DNA from: Drechslerella dactyloides
Taxonomy: Eukaryota; Ascomycota; Orbiliomycetes; Orbiliales; Orbiliaceae
NCBI GenBank assembly: GCA_020064725.1
Contig: JAGTWJ010000007.1
Span: forward strand, 2,232,001-2,296,000
Length of the DNA: 64,000 bases
Reading direction: 5' to 3'
Positions 11,407-21,786 of the stretch are shown in pieces (position 1 is the stretch's first letter; the number at the start of each line of letters is the position of its first letter). Made by a program: the position numbers and the translations under genes. The notes under the pieces are model-generated. The model was not told the DNA's origin, searched no databases, and saw nothing but the letters and a program-made list of their open reading frames with translations.

Positions 11407-13586
11407 ATGGGCGCCGCTGTTGCAACTCGACGGGCGCTCGTTGGTCAAGGGTTTGGTGGACTGATACGGGCGCCACCAATACGCATCGGAACCCCGAATA
11501 CGCCATATATATGCTCGCCCTGTCGGTTCAGCCAATCTCGGAGAGCGATTGCGTCAAGTGCCACTGCATCAGTGCAGCCCGAGAATAACAGTACCGCATT
11601 GCATAGCGAACCGTTCATACCTCCGACCAGGCCCAATGTCCCAACTACCGAAGTCTCCGAACGCCTGGAGGCGATCCGGAACGCCAAACCGTTCAGCGAA
11701 TTCTTGACCGATAGCTTCAACAGGGAGCACAATTACCTTCGTATATCGATCACCGAGAGATGCAACCTACGATGTATGTTGTTGCGTTCCCTAAACACTT
11801 TACCCTGATAATCACTGAAGCGTCTCTATAAGGATTATCGCTAACATAGTTGTAGGTCTCTACTGCATGCCCGAGGAAGGCATCGATCTCTCACCACCGT
11901 CCCACCTGCTTACCACCGAAGAGATACTCCACCTTGCGAAATTGTTCGTCTCCCAGGGCGTTACGAAGATAAGGCTTACAGGTGGCGAACCGACTGTTCG
12001 CAAGGACATCGTGGATCTCATCGTTGAGTTGGGTAAACTCAGGAGCATCGGGCTTCGGGAGCTAGCAATGACTAGCAATGGCATATCACTGGCGAGAAAG
12101 CTGCCCCAAATGGTGCAAGGTGGGCTGACAGCGTTGAACCTGAGTCTTGATACCTTGGATGAGTTCAAGTTTCAGTTCATGACACGGAGGAAAGGTAGTC
12201 ACCAATCATGTTCAGCTTGAAAATGGAGTTATCAAAACCAGGCTGACCAACTGCCCTCCAGGATTAAGCAACGTGCTGAAGTCCATCGAAGCTGCACTTT
12301 CTCTCGGCATCCAGCCCCTCAAGGTCAACTGCGTCGTCATGAACAAGGTCAACGCAGACGAGATACCCGCTTTCATAGCCATGACAAAGGACCAGCCCAT
12401 CGAAGTCCGGTTCATCGAATACATGCCCTTCACAGGAAACAAGTGGTCGTCCGGCAAAATGATCTCATATCAGGAAATGCTGAAAACAATCCGCGAGTCC
12501 CATCCGGATCTGCATAAAGTACAAGACCACAAAAATGACACCAGTAAAACATATCAGATACCCGGGTACAAGGGCAAGCTCGGCTTTATCACCTCTATGA
12601 CGCACAACTTCTGCGGAACATGCAACAGACTGCGAATCACCAGCGACGGGAGTATCAAAGTGTGCCTATTTGATAACGCAGAGGTCAGTCTGAGGGATTT
12701 GATGAGGGAAGATGGCGGTATGGGACCCGAGGGCGAACGGAAGCTCTTGGAGGTAATCGGAGTCGCAGTCAAGGGAAAGAAAGAGAAACATGCCGGCATG
12801 GGCGAGCTGGAGAGCATGCCAAATCGACCGATGATATTAATTGGTGGGTAGACGAACGACGAGTAGCGAATGCGATACGTTCTACTTCGGGGCCTGGACT
12901 CGGGGTTGATTGGTGTTACAGGGAACGGCTCTCGAAGATACCCGACCCAGGGAAGACATTCTACGATACCACTTCACCTCTTGTCAACAACTCACTCGTT
13001 GACAAGTTTACGACTCTACAGCACCTCTGCGAAGTCTGAGCCGCCTACAAATACACAACCGAAACTCACGCATGTGACATCTTCTGGGGCAGCACATATG
13101 GTCCCGATCCACCATAAAGCGGTTACAGCAAGAACCGCTAAAGCTTTATCGACGATTAAATTCTCGAATCATACAGCAATCGAGCTGATACGAAATAATA
13201 CGAACAAAAAGGGCGACGTGCTCTCTGTCTCTCGGATAGCGGGCATCATGGCTGCGAAAAAGACGTCAGATATCATCCCGCTGTGTCATCCGATAGCGAT
13301 ATCAAACGTACAACTTCACTTGCGGGTAATCGGCGCCAACGATAACGACATCAGTCGCCAGAATAATGGGAGAATTGAGATTCTCGCCTCCGTCACTTGC
13401 GACGGAAAAACCGGCGTTGAGATGGAAGCTTTGACAGCAGCTATGGGCGCTGCTTTGACAGTATATGACATGTGCAAGGCAGTTGATAAGGGTATGGTTA
13501 TCGACGGCACGAGAGTAGTCGAGAAGATAGGCGGGAAGAGTGGAGATTGGAGAGAGGATGGCTGGATAGAGTGGTCTGAAGAGTGA
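11407..13586 (+). CDS. cnxABC: Molybdenum cofactor biosynthesis protein MOCS1/CnxABC (MoaA-MoaC)
   Basis: Exons 11407-11773, 11856-12194, 12262-12843 and 12922-13586 give a 650-residue fusion. The MoaA half is a radical-SAM GTP 3',8-cyclase. Its first 4Fe-4S site is CxxxCxxC at residues 119-126, and the second is CGTC...C at 353, 356 and 370. RLTGGEPTVRKD and FIEYMPFTGNKW are classic MoaA segments. The MoaC half (cyclic pyranopterin monophosphate synthase) carries KKTSDIIPLCHP, the EMEALTAAMGAALTVYDMCK block and a C-terminal KSG. Together they convert GTP to cPMP, the first step of molybdopterin synthesis. The Arg-rich, acid-poor first 50 residues resemble a mitochondrial presequence, as in animal MOCS1. 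If the last intron is kept, the MoaA half ends by itself at 12,851 with ...PMILIGG and a stop. See the separate entry. Confidence 0.93.
12844..12921 (+). promoter_or_regulatory. Optional intron at the MoaA/MoaC junction
   Basis: Donor GTGGGT at 12,844 and acceptor TTACAG ending at 12,921 (78 bp, TTGAT as weak branch). Removal keeps the frame and replaces the terminal Gly-Gly and stop of MoaA by GNGSRR..., running into the MoaC domain. Retention leaves TAG at 12,849-12,851. In human MOCS1 the C-terminal Gly-Gly of MOCS1A is needed for activity, and alternative splicing either keeps it or makes an A-B fusion without it. The same choice could operate here. The parallel is inference; transcript data would decide. 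A second donor at 12,848 with an acceptor at 12,937 also keeps frame but looks weaker. Confidence 0.6.
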
Positions 13587-13883
13587 GAGTTCATTTGCTG
13601 GCAATTTCATCGCATTCAATCAGGAGTTCACCGGTTTATACATCAATACTTTGATATCGGTCATTTGTTGGGATATTAAGCCTCTGGCATGCATAGCAAA
13701 TCATCTGGGCGTGGAGAATTTATATGAGAGTGTATTTTGAAAATATTAATATTAGAATCAAGTTAACCGAATATCCTGCTCCGTTTGCCCGGGGTATCAT
13801 ATAATTGAAATAAAGCAAAATACTAAGTAGCTATCGAAGTGCCATCAGCAATTACATGCCCTGGCCCGACTCCAGGAGGCATA

Positions 13884-15173
13884 TCATCTCCTTTCTCCTG
13901 TTCGGTGTCCGACTCTCCCCAGAAAGTCCTGTCGTTCGAGATAGCTATCTCCACCTTCTCGCCTCTTCTTGTCCAGCTCTTCCCCAATCCCTTCCTTATC
14001 CACAAAGCCCGCCCAATCCAACCGCGACTTCTCGAGCGAGTTGAGTTTTGTTGCCTTTTTCGTAGCCCCGCCGCCTATACCAGGGTCGAACTTTGAGGCC
14101 TTCCTCATGGGCCGACGTAGCGGCTTGGCTGGGGTTGGTGTGGATGCGGAAGGCATAACCGCAGTCTGCAAAGACGAGAGGTATGCTCGGGCTTCAAACG
14201 AATTGGCAGGAACCTGCTTTTCTTCTCTAACAGTGGGCAAAAGATGTAAGTCACCATACTACCGGTCTGGGGTATTCTGTGTAGGCAAGGGGTGCGCATA
14301 CGTTACTGTTTCTCCAGCAAACTCATACGTCCGCTTGATGGTGATCATGCCGTCCTTCTCCGCGGGTATCGTTGCGGTTGTCTCGGTCCTCGTCTCGAGT
14401 CCTTCCGGCGGTATTATACTGCCGATGGGCGCGGGTAGAGGGACTGCAGTCGCGGCTTCTGCAGTCGCCACGTGAATACCGACATCTGTTGATGATGTTA
14501 CTATACTTGTTATTCGAGTGGAGAGTTGCGCGTGGAGTAGCGGCGTACCATCGGATTTCTGCAGAGATGGCGAGGATGGCGCAGGTTCGATGCGAGAGGT
14601 AGTGATGGTTTGAAGTGTAGATTCGTTTCTTGTCTGTGGGATAACGGCGGGCTTTATCGATTTGGGCGGGGAGGACGGGGCGTTCAGTGATTTCCAAAGG
14701 GCGTCGACGTCGACTGTCGCGGATTTTGTGCTACTCAACGGAACTTTCTCTTTTGTTCTATATTCAGCATTCGGTCAGCTAACTTGCCTTGTGTAGAATG
14801 AGCTAATGGGGTAGACTAATGATTGAACGCACTCTCTTGCTCGCTGCGCTCTCGTCTTGATCAGTCCGCCTTCGCCGCCCGAGTCGTCAGAGTCGCCCTT
14901 GGTTTTTTTCCTCTTCGCTTTCGCGCCGCGTATAATGGCTTCGTCGCCCGAGTCGGGCTCAACGGGGTTCTCGTGCGCGGATACGTCTTTAATCTTGCGC
15001 TTCGAACCTTTGCGCGTCGGTTTCAAATTTTCGCCCTCGGATTCTGATGAAGAAGAGACAGCGTCGTCGCCGAGATCGGCCTGCTGGTCCGGGTTGAAAT
15101 CCTCGTCATCTGAAGAGTGATAGTCGTCTTCGTCGTCTGCGACCGTGGCAGACGGGGCAGGGATGGAGCTCAT
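13884..15173 (-). CDS. SWC5: SWR1-complex subunit SWC5 (BCNT/CFDP1 family)
   Basis: Exons 14833-15173, 14302-14757 and 13884-14226 give 379 residues; both introns are 75 bp. The N terminus is strongly acidic (DDEDDYHSSDDEDF), as expected for the H2A-H2B-binding part. The middle is Ser/Thr/Pro-rich low complexity with a DVDALWKSLN motif. The C terminus is the BCNT-C domain: KLNSLEKSRLDWAGFVDKEG, then DELDKKR-like and SYLERQDFLGRV segments. SWC5 is needed for the SWR1 remodeller to exchange H2A for H2A.Z in nucleosomes. The start at 15,173 gives MSSIPAPSATV; an upstream ATG at 15,275 is in frame but adds a hydrophobic stretch not expected in this family. Gene ends converge with MOCS1, 297 bp away. 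Confidence 0.92.
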
Positions 15174-15663
15174 TGCACAGGAACGAACGAAGATCTGGAA
15201 GATAGCTCTGAGAGAAGTCTGCAGAACGTCTACGAAGCTTTGCGACAGGGGCCTAGGACTAGGAATGCTGGCCAACGATGGCTAGCGGGCAGATGGGCGA
15301 GTGCAGCGAGATGGAGGATGATGTCAAGATGTAATGCGCCCAGCCGAGACACCCGCGTTTGTCGTTCGCGCGCCCCAACGCGCAACGCAGATACTGCAAC
15401 GAGTCATGTATGAGGTAAACCGGGGTATCGAGAACGATACAACGTCAAAACTCGAGGAGAATAAATGATACACAAGCAAAGCGACGACACATTGGGATAT
15501 ACTGAAATTAGTTGGTGCTGACCACTTTTTACATACATAGAGGCCTTCAGAAAGCCGATTGAATCCAATAGACCGTCCCGTGATGAAGTCGACGCGGGTG
15601 CATGCAGTGGCTAGTGGCGGGCGTCGGAGTGTAGTGAACACATGCATAGATACTCGCATGCAT
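15174..15663. other. Intergenic: SWC5 promoter and 3' flank of the membrane-protein gene
   Basis: About 490 bp between two minus-strand genes. It holds the promoter of SWC5 and the 3' end of the gene that stops at 15,664. A GTAAGG immediately after the last ATG codon of that gene could be a donor for a further small exon here, but I found no convincing acceptor and continuation. Confidence 0.3.
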
Positions 15664-17208
15664 TCACCTTACCATTGGGACCTCGTCCTCCAATATGCGC
15701 GCGGCAGCGATGGTTAAGGGACCCATCCTGTCGACCCAATCTTTATCTGGCTTTCCAAGTCTATCATAGGCATCGCGGGGCAAAAGCGGATCTGGAGCCC
15801 CTATTCTTTCCAGCCAAGCCTGTCTCCTATCGCAACGTGCCAGTATCCCATCCATCCAGGCAGTTGCCCCTCTCCCGCTGTAGACTTGTAGCGCTCCCAT
15901 CATCTGATATCGGCTGCCAAACTGAAAGCTCTTGCATTTGACCGTGATCCCTTCTCGGCTCAGCCACGATTTCATAAGGTGCGCTTCCTGGTATAGTAAT
16001 TCGAACAGTAGAGCGAAAACCATGAGAATCAGAAGACAGGGCCCGTCCCAGCTCTTTTGGGCCGGCACATATGTCATCGCGAGAATCTGCATGAAATGCG
16101 CAAAAGAGAACCAGTATCCCAACGCTGTCGTGGTTTTCGATAAGGGAAGTTCAATCATCGGCTTATTCAGAATGCTATCGACGACTCCTCGGTCGCCAAC
16201 GAAAAGGTTCCAAGTGATACTGTTCTCGTGAGTTGCCACGAGCATGCACGCATCGTGTGATTCGTTGTTCCTCAGATAGGTGGCCGGTCGTCTGAAATTC
16301 AAGAGATGACAAGCTACTTGTGAAAGTGACGATATAAACAGCACCGCCATTGAACCGTAACTCCCAAAAAGCGCTAGGACAACACAGACGCCGAGAAGGA
16401 CCATTGTTTTGCCAACAATGAAATACCAGGAGTATGTAACCCGACCCAGCTTGACCAGAATGTTCTCCTTGACCATGTGCCGATCGAATTTGAAGACGCG
16501 GAGTGTCTGATACCGACGATAGCCTTGGTCTTCAGCTCCGACCTCAACTGGTGCTTCGCATTTCACCTGCTCGATTGATTCGGTTCCAGGAGAGCTCACG
16601 GAGTTGCTCGTTTTCGTGACGTTCTCTGGCATTTTGATAGTTTTCTCCAGGGACCGCAACGCGTGCGCGCATACCATCGAGCAAACTGATCCATTCGCGC
16701 AAGGGAATACGCTCCCCCAATTGACATCAAAAACTACTGAAGCGTCCTGCAGACTGCTTGCCTTGTCCAGAAACTCGGATCCTTCAGATAGCAACCGAAA
16801 TATACTATCAAATATCCCCAATCTGGGGAACAACGACGGCGACAGGCGGCCAGAGACTGAGATTTCTCCGACAAGCTTGTGGTTCTGACTTCTATCCGCG
16901 AGATAGCATGTCAGCGGTAGCAAAGCGCTCCATTCTGCAATAATACTGGGTAACTTGACGGGTCTTAGAAACGGTTCAAGATCCGTTGTACCAAGACCCA
17001 AGTTATCCGTGTTTTGCGCCCCAGCGGAATAGAAAGATGCCAGTCCGAGAAGTGCAAGGTAATTAGTATTCCGTACCCTCGCAGAACCTTCGAGGTAAGC
17101 CATATCTTTCTTTGTGGTTCGGAATCTAAGGTAGATGTTGGATTGCGAGTGAGACTCCTCTCCCTTGCCCTCTGCGTATTTTCCCGTTGCTGGCTGCCCC
17201 GTGCGCAT
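15664..17208 (-). CDS. Uncharacterised multispanning membrane protein
   Basis: A single open frame of 514 residues from ATG at 17,208. I do not recognise a named family, though the style (long soluble N half, membrane helices in the C half) is common among fungal-specific proteins of unknown function. Hydrophobic segments lie at about residues 50-66 (weak), 262-300 (two close helices) and 368-415 (two helices). Between them is a soluble loop with RNNESHDACMLVATHEN and VGDRGVVDSILNKPM. The last 90 residues are polar with aromatic and Arg residues (WMDGILARCDRRQAW). No signal peptide is obvious. The start could instead be the Met of MAYLEGSARV. The length of the uninterrupted frame, its composition and the coherent hydrophobic pattern support a real gene. 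The function is unknown. Confidence 0.75.
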   Translation of the reverse strand: MRTGQPATGKYAEGKGEESHSQSNIYLRFRTTKKDMAYLEGSARVRNTNYLALLGLASFYSAGAQNTDNLGLGTTDLEPFLRPVKLPSIIAEWSALLPLTCYLADRSQNHKLVGEISVSGRLSPSLFPRLGIFDSIFRLLSEGSEFLDKASSLQDASVVFDVNWGSVFPCANGSVCSMVCAHALRSLEKTIKMPENVTKTSNSVSSPGTESIEQVKCEAPVEVGAEDQGYRRYQTLRVFKFDRHMVKENILVKLGRVTYSWYFIVGKTMVLLGVCVVLALFGSYGSMAVLFISSLSQVACHLLNFRRPATYLRNNESHDACMLVATHENSITWNLFVGDRGVVDSILNKPMIELPLSKTTTALGYWFSFAHFMQILAMTYVPAQKSWDGPCLLILMVFALLFELLYQEAHLMKSWLSREGITVKCKSFQFGSRYQMMGALQVYSGRGATAWMDGILARCDRRQAWLERIGAPDPLLPRDAYDRLGKPDKDWVDRMGPLTIAAARILEDEVPMVR

Positions 17209-18261
17209 GGTATTTATGTGCGTGCTTATGCGAGAAGGCCTAAGTTTTTATCGTGGCCAGTGCTCTCATTGGTAGAGCATGGGAGTCGGCAAGGCGTATG
17301 AAGGCGGTTGAAATGAAAGGGAACAAACCGTTGCGTGGGTAGGCTCGTCAGCGGTGTGGAACACGCATGGAAAGGAAAGTAGCCATTTTCCAACCCAGCT
17401 GGCCAGATCCAATACATCGCGGCGCCCAAGGTCGGTATATATATCTGTACCCAAGTAAGAGTATACATTGGTCGGCTCTAACGCCACCACCAGAAAGCCG
17501 CTTGTAACGATGAGGCTCGGGTAACCCATAGCTAAATACATAGAGTGAGACAAAAATCCCCAAGTCGATCTTATATCGATATATATCAAATCCTTCATAG
17601 AGTTTACTAGGGCAAATTGCAAAAGGTCTATCATTCTCGAAAGTTTCGATGATCTAGTGCATATAGTGGGTGATGCTGCTATCCCGATGGCTTATGCGGT
17701 TAGGATGAGGCACAGACGCTCTGGTCTGGTCTGCCTTTTCTATCTACAAGCATCGTGTGTGCACGTATTTGCATATGCGCCTTTGTTCATGCCTTGCGAA
17801 TTGTCCTATACTGTCTGCATGTTTGATGTGAATGTATATCCTGTGACGAAGAGCCGCGTTTTTGGACAACCTAGATCGATCCAAGTTTTCACAGCTTGTG
17901 GATTATCAAGGCAATCAATATATATACCGTATGGTTGCCTTAGGTATTATGCGTCCTTCAGCGGGCAAGGCAATTGAAAGGATCACCTTTCGTGCAACAA
18001 CCCCGGACCGACCGTCGGCGCCGACCTCAAAGCTGCGAATTCGGATGCATAGGCATAATAATATAAAGCACACATCGGATAGATCTACGGGATAACTTAG
18101 GGAAACGAGCTTTCTGAATGCATGCCTTGATTCTGAAATTCTGTGTTTCTAGTCCACAATTAAGTACGTATACTCCTTATGACGGTTTCGGGGCCAATAT
18201 TCAACACTCCTTCTGCCGGCCAAAGATACTAATCATATTGACACAGCTTGAACAAATCGTA
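17209..18261. other. Intergenic, no gene seen
   Basis: About 1.05 kb between two minus-strand genes. Its ORFs are short, mutually overlapping and without recognisable motifs. A tRNA-like A-box resemblance near 17,262 was considered and rejected. Confidence 0.35.
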
Positions 18262-20835
18262 TTATAGCAAACGAAGTCTCTCTTCCTGGTAACCGTGCCA
18301 TGAATCGAGATAGTCGATTTCAAAGACAAATCGAATCCTATAGACTGGGAAACGGTCAAATCCGACAGGCAATATTTTCCGCTCAATCGGAGCATCCTCC
18401 GGGTTACCAGGCTTCATCAGGACCTTCAGAGTGTCACTGCGATGTTCATACGGCATCCTCTCGCAGACCATTGCTGCATTTCCAAAGAATTGACTGTTCA
18501 CTTGATTCAGCGGTCGTATGCTGACCAGATTCGGTGCATAGACCAGATCGACTACCCCATAGCCTGAGTCTGAAGGTGGCGTATCCCTTTGGATCTCCTT
18601 TAGATCTTCGGGACTCAACTTCCTCACCAACCAGTTGCAGAAGAAGCTTCCATCCTCGAGAATAACTCCGACACTGCTCCCTGCTCCGTCGCCCGTCGTC
18701 CACTTGGCCGTAGGTTGAAATGGGTACCAGTGGAGTTTATCCCCAATGTTCGGCCCCCATGATTCTCGAGATAGACGGGGCATATCGGAAAGCAGGAATC
18801 CTGAGTGGGTGGCTCCCGACTGGATTAGAAGTCCCGAGCCGTCAATGGTCTGACATAGTCGCCCGTCAATACCACCATCTGGGGAATATTGCTCTCCGTG
18901 GAGTAGCAGCGCCCAGATCTTTCGGTCATCCCCATCTCGGGAGGCTCTTCTCAGCGCTAGTGCACTGCCGGTCCGCTCGAAAACGTGCTCCCTAGGTTGC
19001 CCATAAGGTCTCCAGTTGCCGACGTAGGCAGGCTGCGCGGATAGGAAAATGTGCTGCAATGCAATCATGCCAATGGCAAGCGACGCATTGGCATGTTTTA
19101 CCATAATGTCTGCGCAGACCTCCTTTAGGCCTACGACTTGGTTGGACTTGCAAAGGAGATACAGGTGGCCTGACGACATGACTCCCTCGAAGAACGTCCA
19201 AGATCTCGTGTTCCAGTCCGACATTGTCAATGCGGCAAGCAGCAATTCACTATCGGTGTGTTCGATGGTTTGGATCAACTTGTCGACCACGAGCACGACC
19301 TTTGAGCCTAAGAAAATAGGATTCAATGTCTTGATGGCTTCAATCCGGTACTTGTCGTTTTTGGGAATGCACGCGGAATCGATCCAGTAAGAGTCGCAGC
19401 CTAGGCTGGCCGCAAGCGCTACGTATCGTTTGTGTAAACACAGGTTGAATCCATCTTCTGGACTACCGCCTTGGCCGTGTGCCCAGACATGTGTGATCGC
19501 TAGCGTTCCCGCGCGGGTAGGAAACCGACAATATAAAAGCCTGGGATTTCCAGTGTTAAGGGTGTCTTCTGTTGCGCGTATATCAACGACTCTACCCACA
19601 GGCGCGGCGCCGTCCGTCGCAAGCCTGACTGCTCCGAAACTGTCGATATCGATTGTGATACGATGGGAGACGCACGCGAGGATTCTTGCTTCCCGTTCTC
19701 GGTGGTTCAGCGTTCCCAGAACACAGTTATGCTGTGTCTGATTGTGGGCCATATCCGCGCGCTTTCTGTTTAGTTCTCTGTTGGGATTTGTTTGAGATTG
19801 CTCTTCGCTTTGCCTCTTATGATGTTCACAGACTTCTGCATTGCATTCCTTGTGATTGAGGAGATCTTTGCGCGAGTCGAATGGGAGATCTTCCAAGTGC
19901 AGCGCCAGAAGATCCTTGAAGACGCGATAGTCCAGGAATTTACCGGCAGGACTCGACACCAATACGGCCACGGCCCGAGGACAGATGTTTTCGTGAATGT
20001 GCTTTTCACTATCGCCGAGAAGGATCACTTGGATCGGAGGAAGTGCGGCTTGCATGGACGTAATCTCGAGCAAATCCTGGCTCCAGGAATCGGCGCACAA
20101 ATGCCTGGCAACCGCATAGAAGAGCAGGTCGTTAAAACGTTGCCAAGCTACATGTAAGAACAACTGGAAGCAGCTCGGTGCTAGCGCCAAGGTCTCACCA
20201 AGTGCGGTGGCATAGGATTTCATGTCCCTAAGAAAGGACCATGGCGGCAGCTGATCCTTAAGGGTGAAGAGAGTGATTTGAGCCGCAAGGACGAGACTAT
20301 TGTCGTCCATGTTCTCGATTTCGGGGTGTTCATGCACGTCTGGGAGAAAGTTGAAATATTTAAGAGCAGAGGGTAGGGTTTTAAGGAACCTGATGGTCTT
20401 CTCGAAGAGCCTTTTTCCAAAGTCGGGGTCTGCTCTCTGTGCAAGCTGTATTTCCTCATGGAAGTCGCTCACAAGACAGCGGAGGAGAACCGAATTCAAC
20501 CAGAGAAAATCATTCGAACTTTGGTCATCGTCATCTATTCCATATTGAAAGTTGCTCAAAAGGGATGTATATTTCATCCTTGGGAGATCGGATCTTGACT
20601 CGGGATGTAGAAGGGCGGATGGGAAGTACGAGGATACAGGTTCAATTTCATGATATTCAACACAGATTGCTGTATCATGATCACGTCTTGGAGGTACATG
20701 ATGTATAGGTGTATGTGAACTTGTAGTGCCGATGGTCAGCCGTCCGCCAGTCAGACGTCCCGTACGTGGATTAGGCGGGGCTGCAGAGAGGATCAGTTCC
20801 AGTCTCCTCACTTCATATTGAGATATTGTTGGCAT
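18262..20835 (-). CDS. HET-like domain protein with long N-terminal extension
   Basis: One intronless frame of 857 residues from ATG at 20,835 (the frame extends upstream only to a GTG). Residues about 440-600 resemble the HET domain of heterokaryon-incompatibility proteins: AITHVWAHG (usually ALSYVWG), then YWIDSACIPKNDKYR (usually WIDALCINQ), then SWNTRSWTFFEG-like RSWTFFE (usually RAWTLQE). These matches sit in the expected order and spacing but deviate from consensus. The 430-residue N-terminal part has no motif I know; it is rich in aromatic residues and may be an alpha-helical sensing or partner region. A Gln/Asn/Lys-rich linker (EEQSQTNPNRELNRKR) separates the parts. Proteins of this type are linked to allorecognition and programmed cell death in fungi, but this one has no proven role. 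Confidence 0.75.
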   Translation of the reverse strand: MPTISQYEVRRLELILSAAPPNPRTGRLTGGRLTIGTTSSHTPIHHVPPRRDHDTAICVEYHEIEPVSSYFPSALLHPESRSDLPRMKYTSLLSNFQYGIDDDDQSSNDFLWLNSVLLRCLVSDFHEEIQLAQRADPDFGKRLFEKTIRFLKTLPSALKYFNFLPDVHEHPEIENMDDNSLVLAAQITLFTLKDQLPPWSFLRDMKSYATALGETLALAPSCFQLFLHVAWQRFNDLLFYAVARHLCADSWSQDLLEITSMQAALPPIQVILLGDSEKHIHENICPRAVAVLVSSPAGKFLDYRVFKDLLALHLEDLPFDSRKDLLNHKECNAEVCEHHKRQSEEQSQTNPNRELNRKRADMAHNQTQHNCVLGTLNHREREARILACVSHRITIDIDSFGAVRLATDGAAPVGRVVDIRATEDTLNTGNPRLLYCRFPTRAGTLAITHVWAHGQGGSPEDGFNLCLHKRYVALAASLGCDSYWIDSACIPKNDKYRIEAIKTLNPIFLGSKVVLVVDKLIQTIEHTDSELLLAALTMSDWNTRSWTFFEGVMSSGHLYLLCKSNQVVGLKEVCADIMVKHANASLAIGMIALQHIFLSAQPAYVGNWRPYGQPREHVFERTGSALALRRASRDGDDRKIWALLLHGEQYSPDGGIDGRLCQTIDGSGLLIQSGATHSGFLLSDMPRLSRESWGPNIGDKLHWYPFQPTAKWTTGDGAGSSVGVILEDGSFFCNWLVRKLSPEDLKEIQRDTPPSDSGYGVVDLVYAPNLVSIRPLNQVNSQFFGNAAMVCERMPYEHRSDTLKVLMKPGNPEDAPIERKILPVGFDRFPVYRIRFVFEIDYLDSWHGYQEERLRLL

Positions 20836-21786
20836 GACTCGAGAGGTCGAAGGACACCGCACTGAAGCTTGAAATGCAAGGCCTAGGCTCGAACAATAAC
20901 AACGACGAGACGAGTGTCTTTATATGATAGTGGCTATAAGATAATGTGAATATTTTACCAAGAGGAGGAATCTGGAAAGCCGGCCCGCTTCTTTAGCATA
21001 ATTTAAGGAGCAAGCCATCCCGCAGGAATATAAGCACTGTTCTTCTTTCGAACAACAGTATAATAGCCGGGGTATATAACTGGCGATATTGTAAAACGTA
21101 TGATGTGTTGACGTGTTGTGTGGCCGATGGCGAGGTGGCTGGCAACTTGTAGGCGTTCCAAATAGAGAACTAGGGGCGTGGACAATAATTGTGCTATGTA
21201 TGGTTTTCTGGGAGAATGGGAAGTCGGGACATGTATACCTAGGCAGAGAGTTGTTTCTTGCTCCAAGTTATCGGAATATTCCATGTAAATTGACTGGTAT
21301 GACACTTTATGGACTTTTGATTACAATACGCCATATACTGTAGAAGTATTCACAACGTGGACATTTTACAGACACGATCAAATTGAGCAGAAGCATTGTT
21401 GATTATTTTGTAGACTATAGATAGTTGCGTATGCACGCAAATACAGTATGATTATGTGGTCGTCCGGATCAGCACTCGAGGCGATACGACGGACTATTAA
21501 AATGAAGGTTTTGCAAGGTTGCCTTCAAACCCCAGGGGCCGTTCCTACAAACGAACCGCCGTGACAAAGGAAATAAGTTCGATGAAATAAGATATGTATG
21601 AATGAATATAAAAGTCGTTGCGAATGCCGATACGAGCCAGGAGGGGAATACGGTCCTGTTCATATGAAGGGTATCTGCTGCTTTTCGTGAAGGTAATATT
21701 CGAATGAAATCCCAAACATAACGCCATGCTCGAGTGATATAAAACATGCTGGAGTGAATTGATAGCTACATCTGGTATCTTTGCGC
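20836..21786. other. Intergenic, no gene seen
   Basis: About 950 bp, slightly AT-rich, between the HET-like gene start and the cupredoxin gene stop (both minus strand). It likely holds the HET-like gene promoter and the cupredoxin 3' UTR. Confidence 0.35.

Noticed and set aside
12870..13586. MoaC as a separate gene starting at the ATG at 12,870
   Set aside because: The frame is the same as MoaA and an in-frame 78-bp intron links them. A separate 18-bp intergenic gap between two eukaryotic genes is unlikely. Internal initiation cannot be fully excluded.
17251..17325. tRNA-like sequence (GCTCTCATTGGTAGAGCA)
   Set aside because: The A-box region resembles a tRNA, but the following GGTTGAAATG is a poor B box and I could not pair an acceptor stem or anticodon arm.
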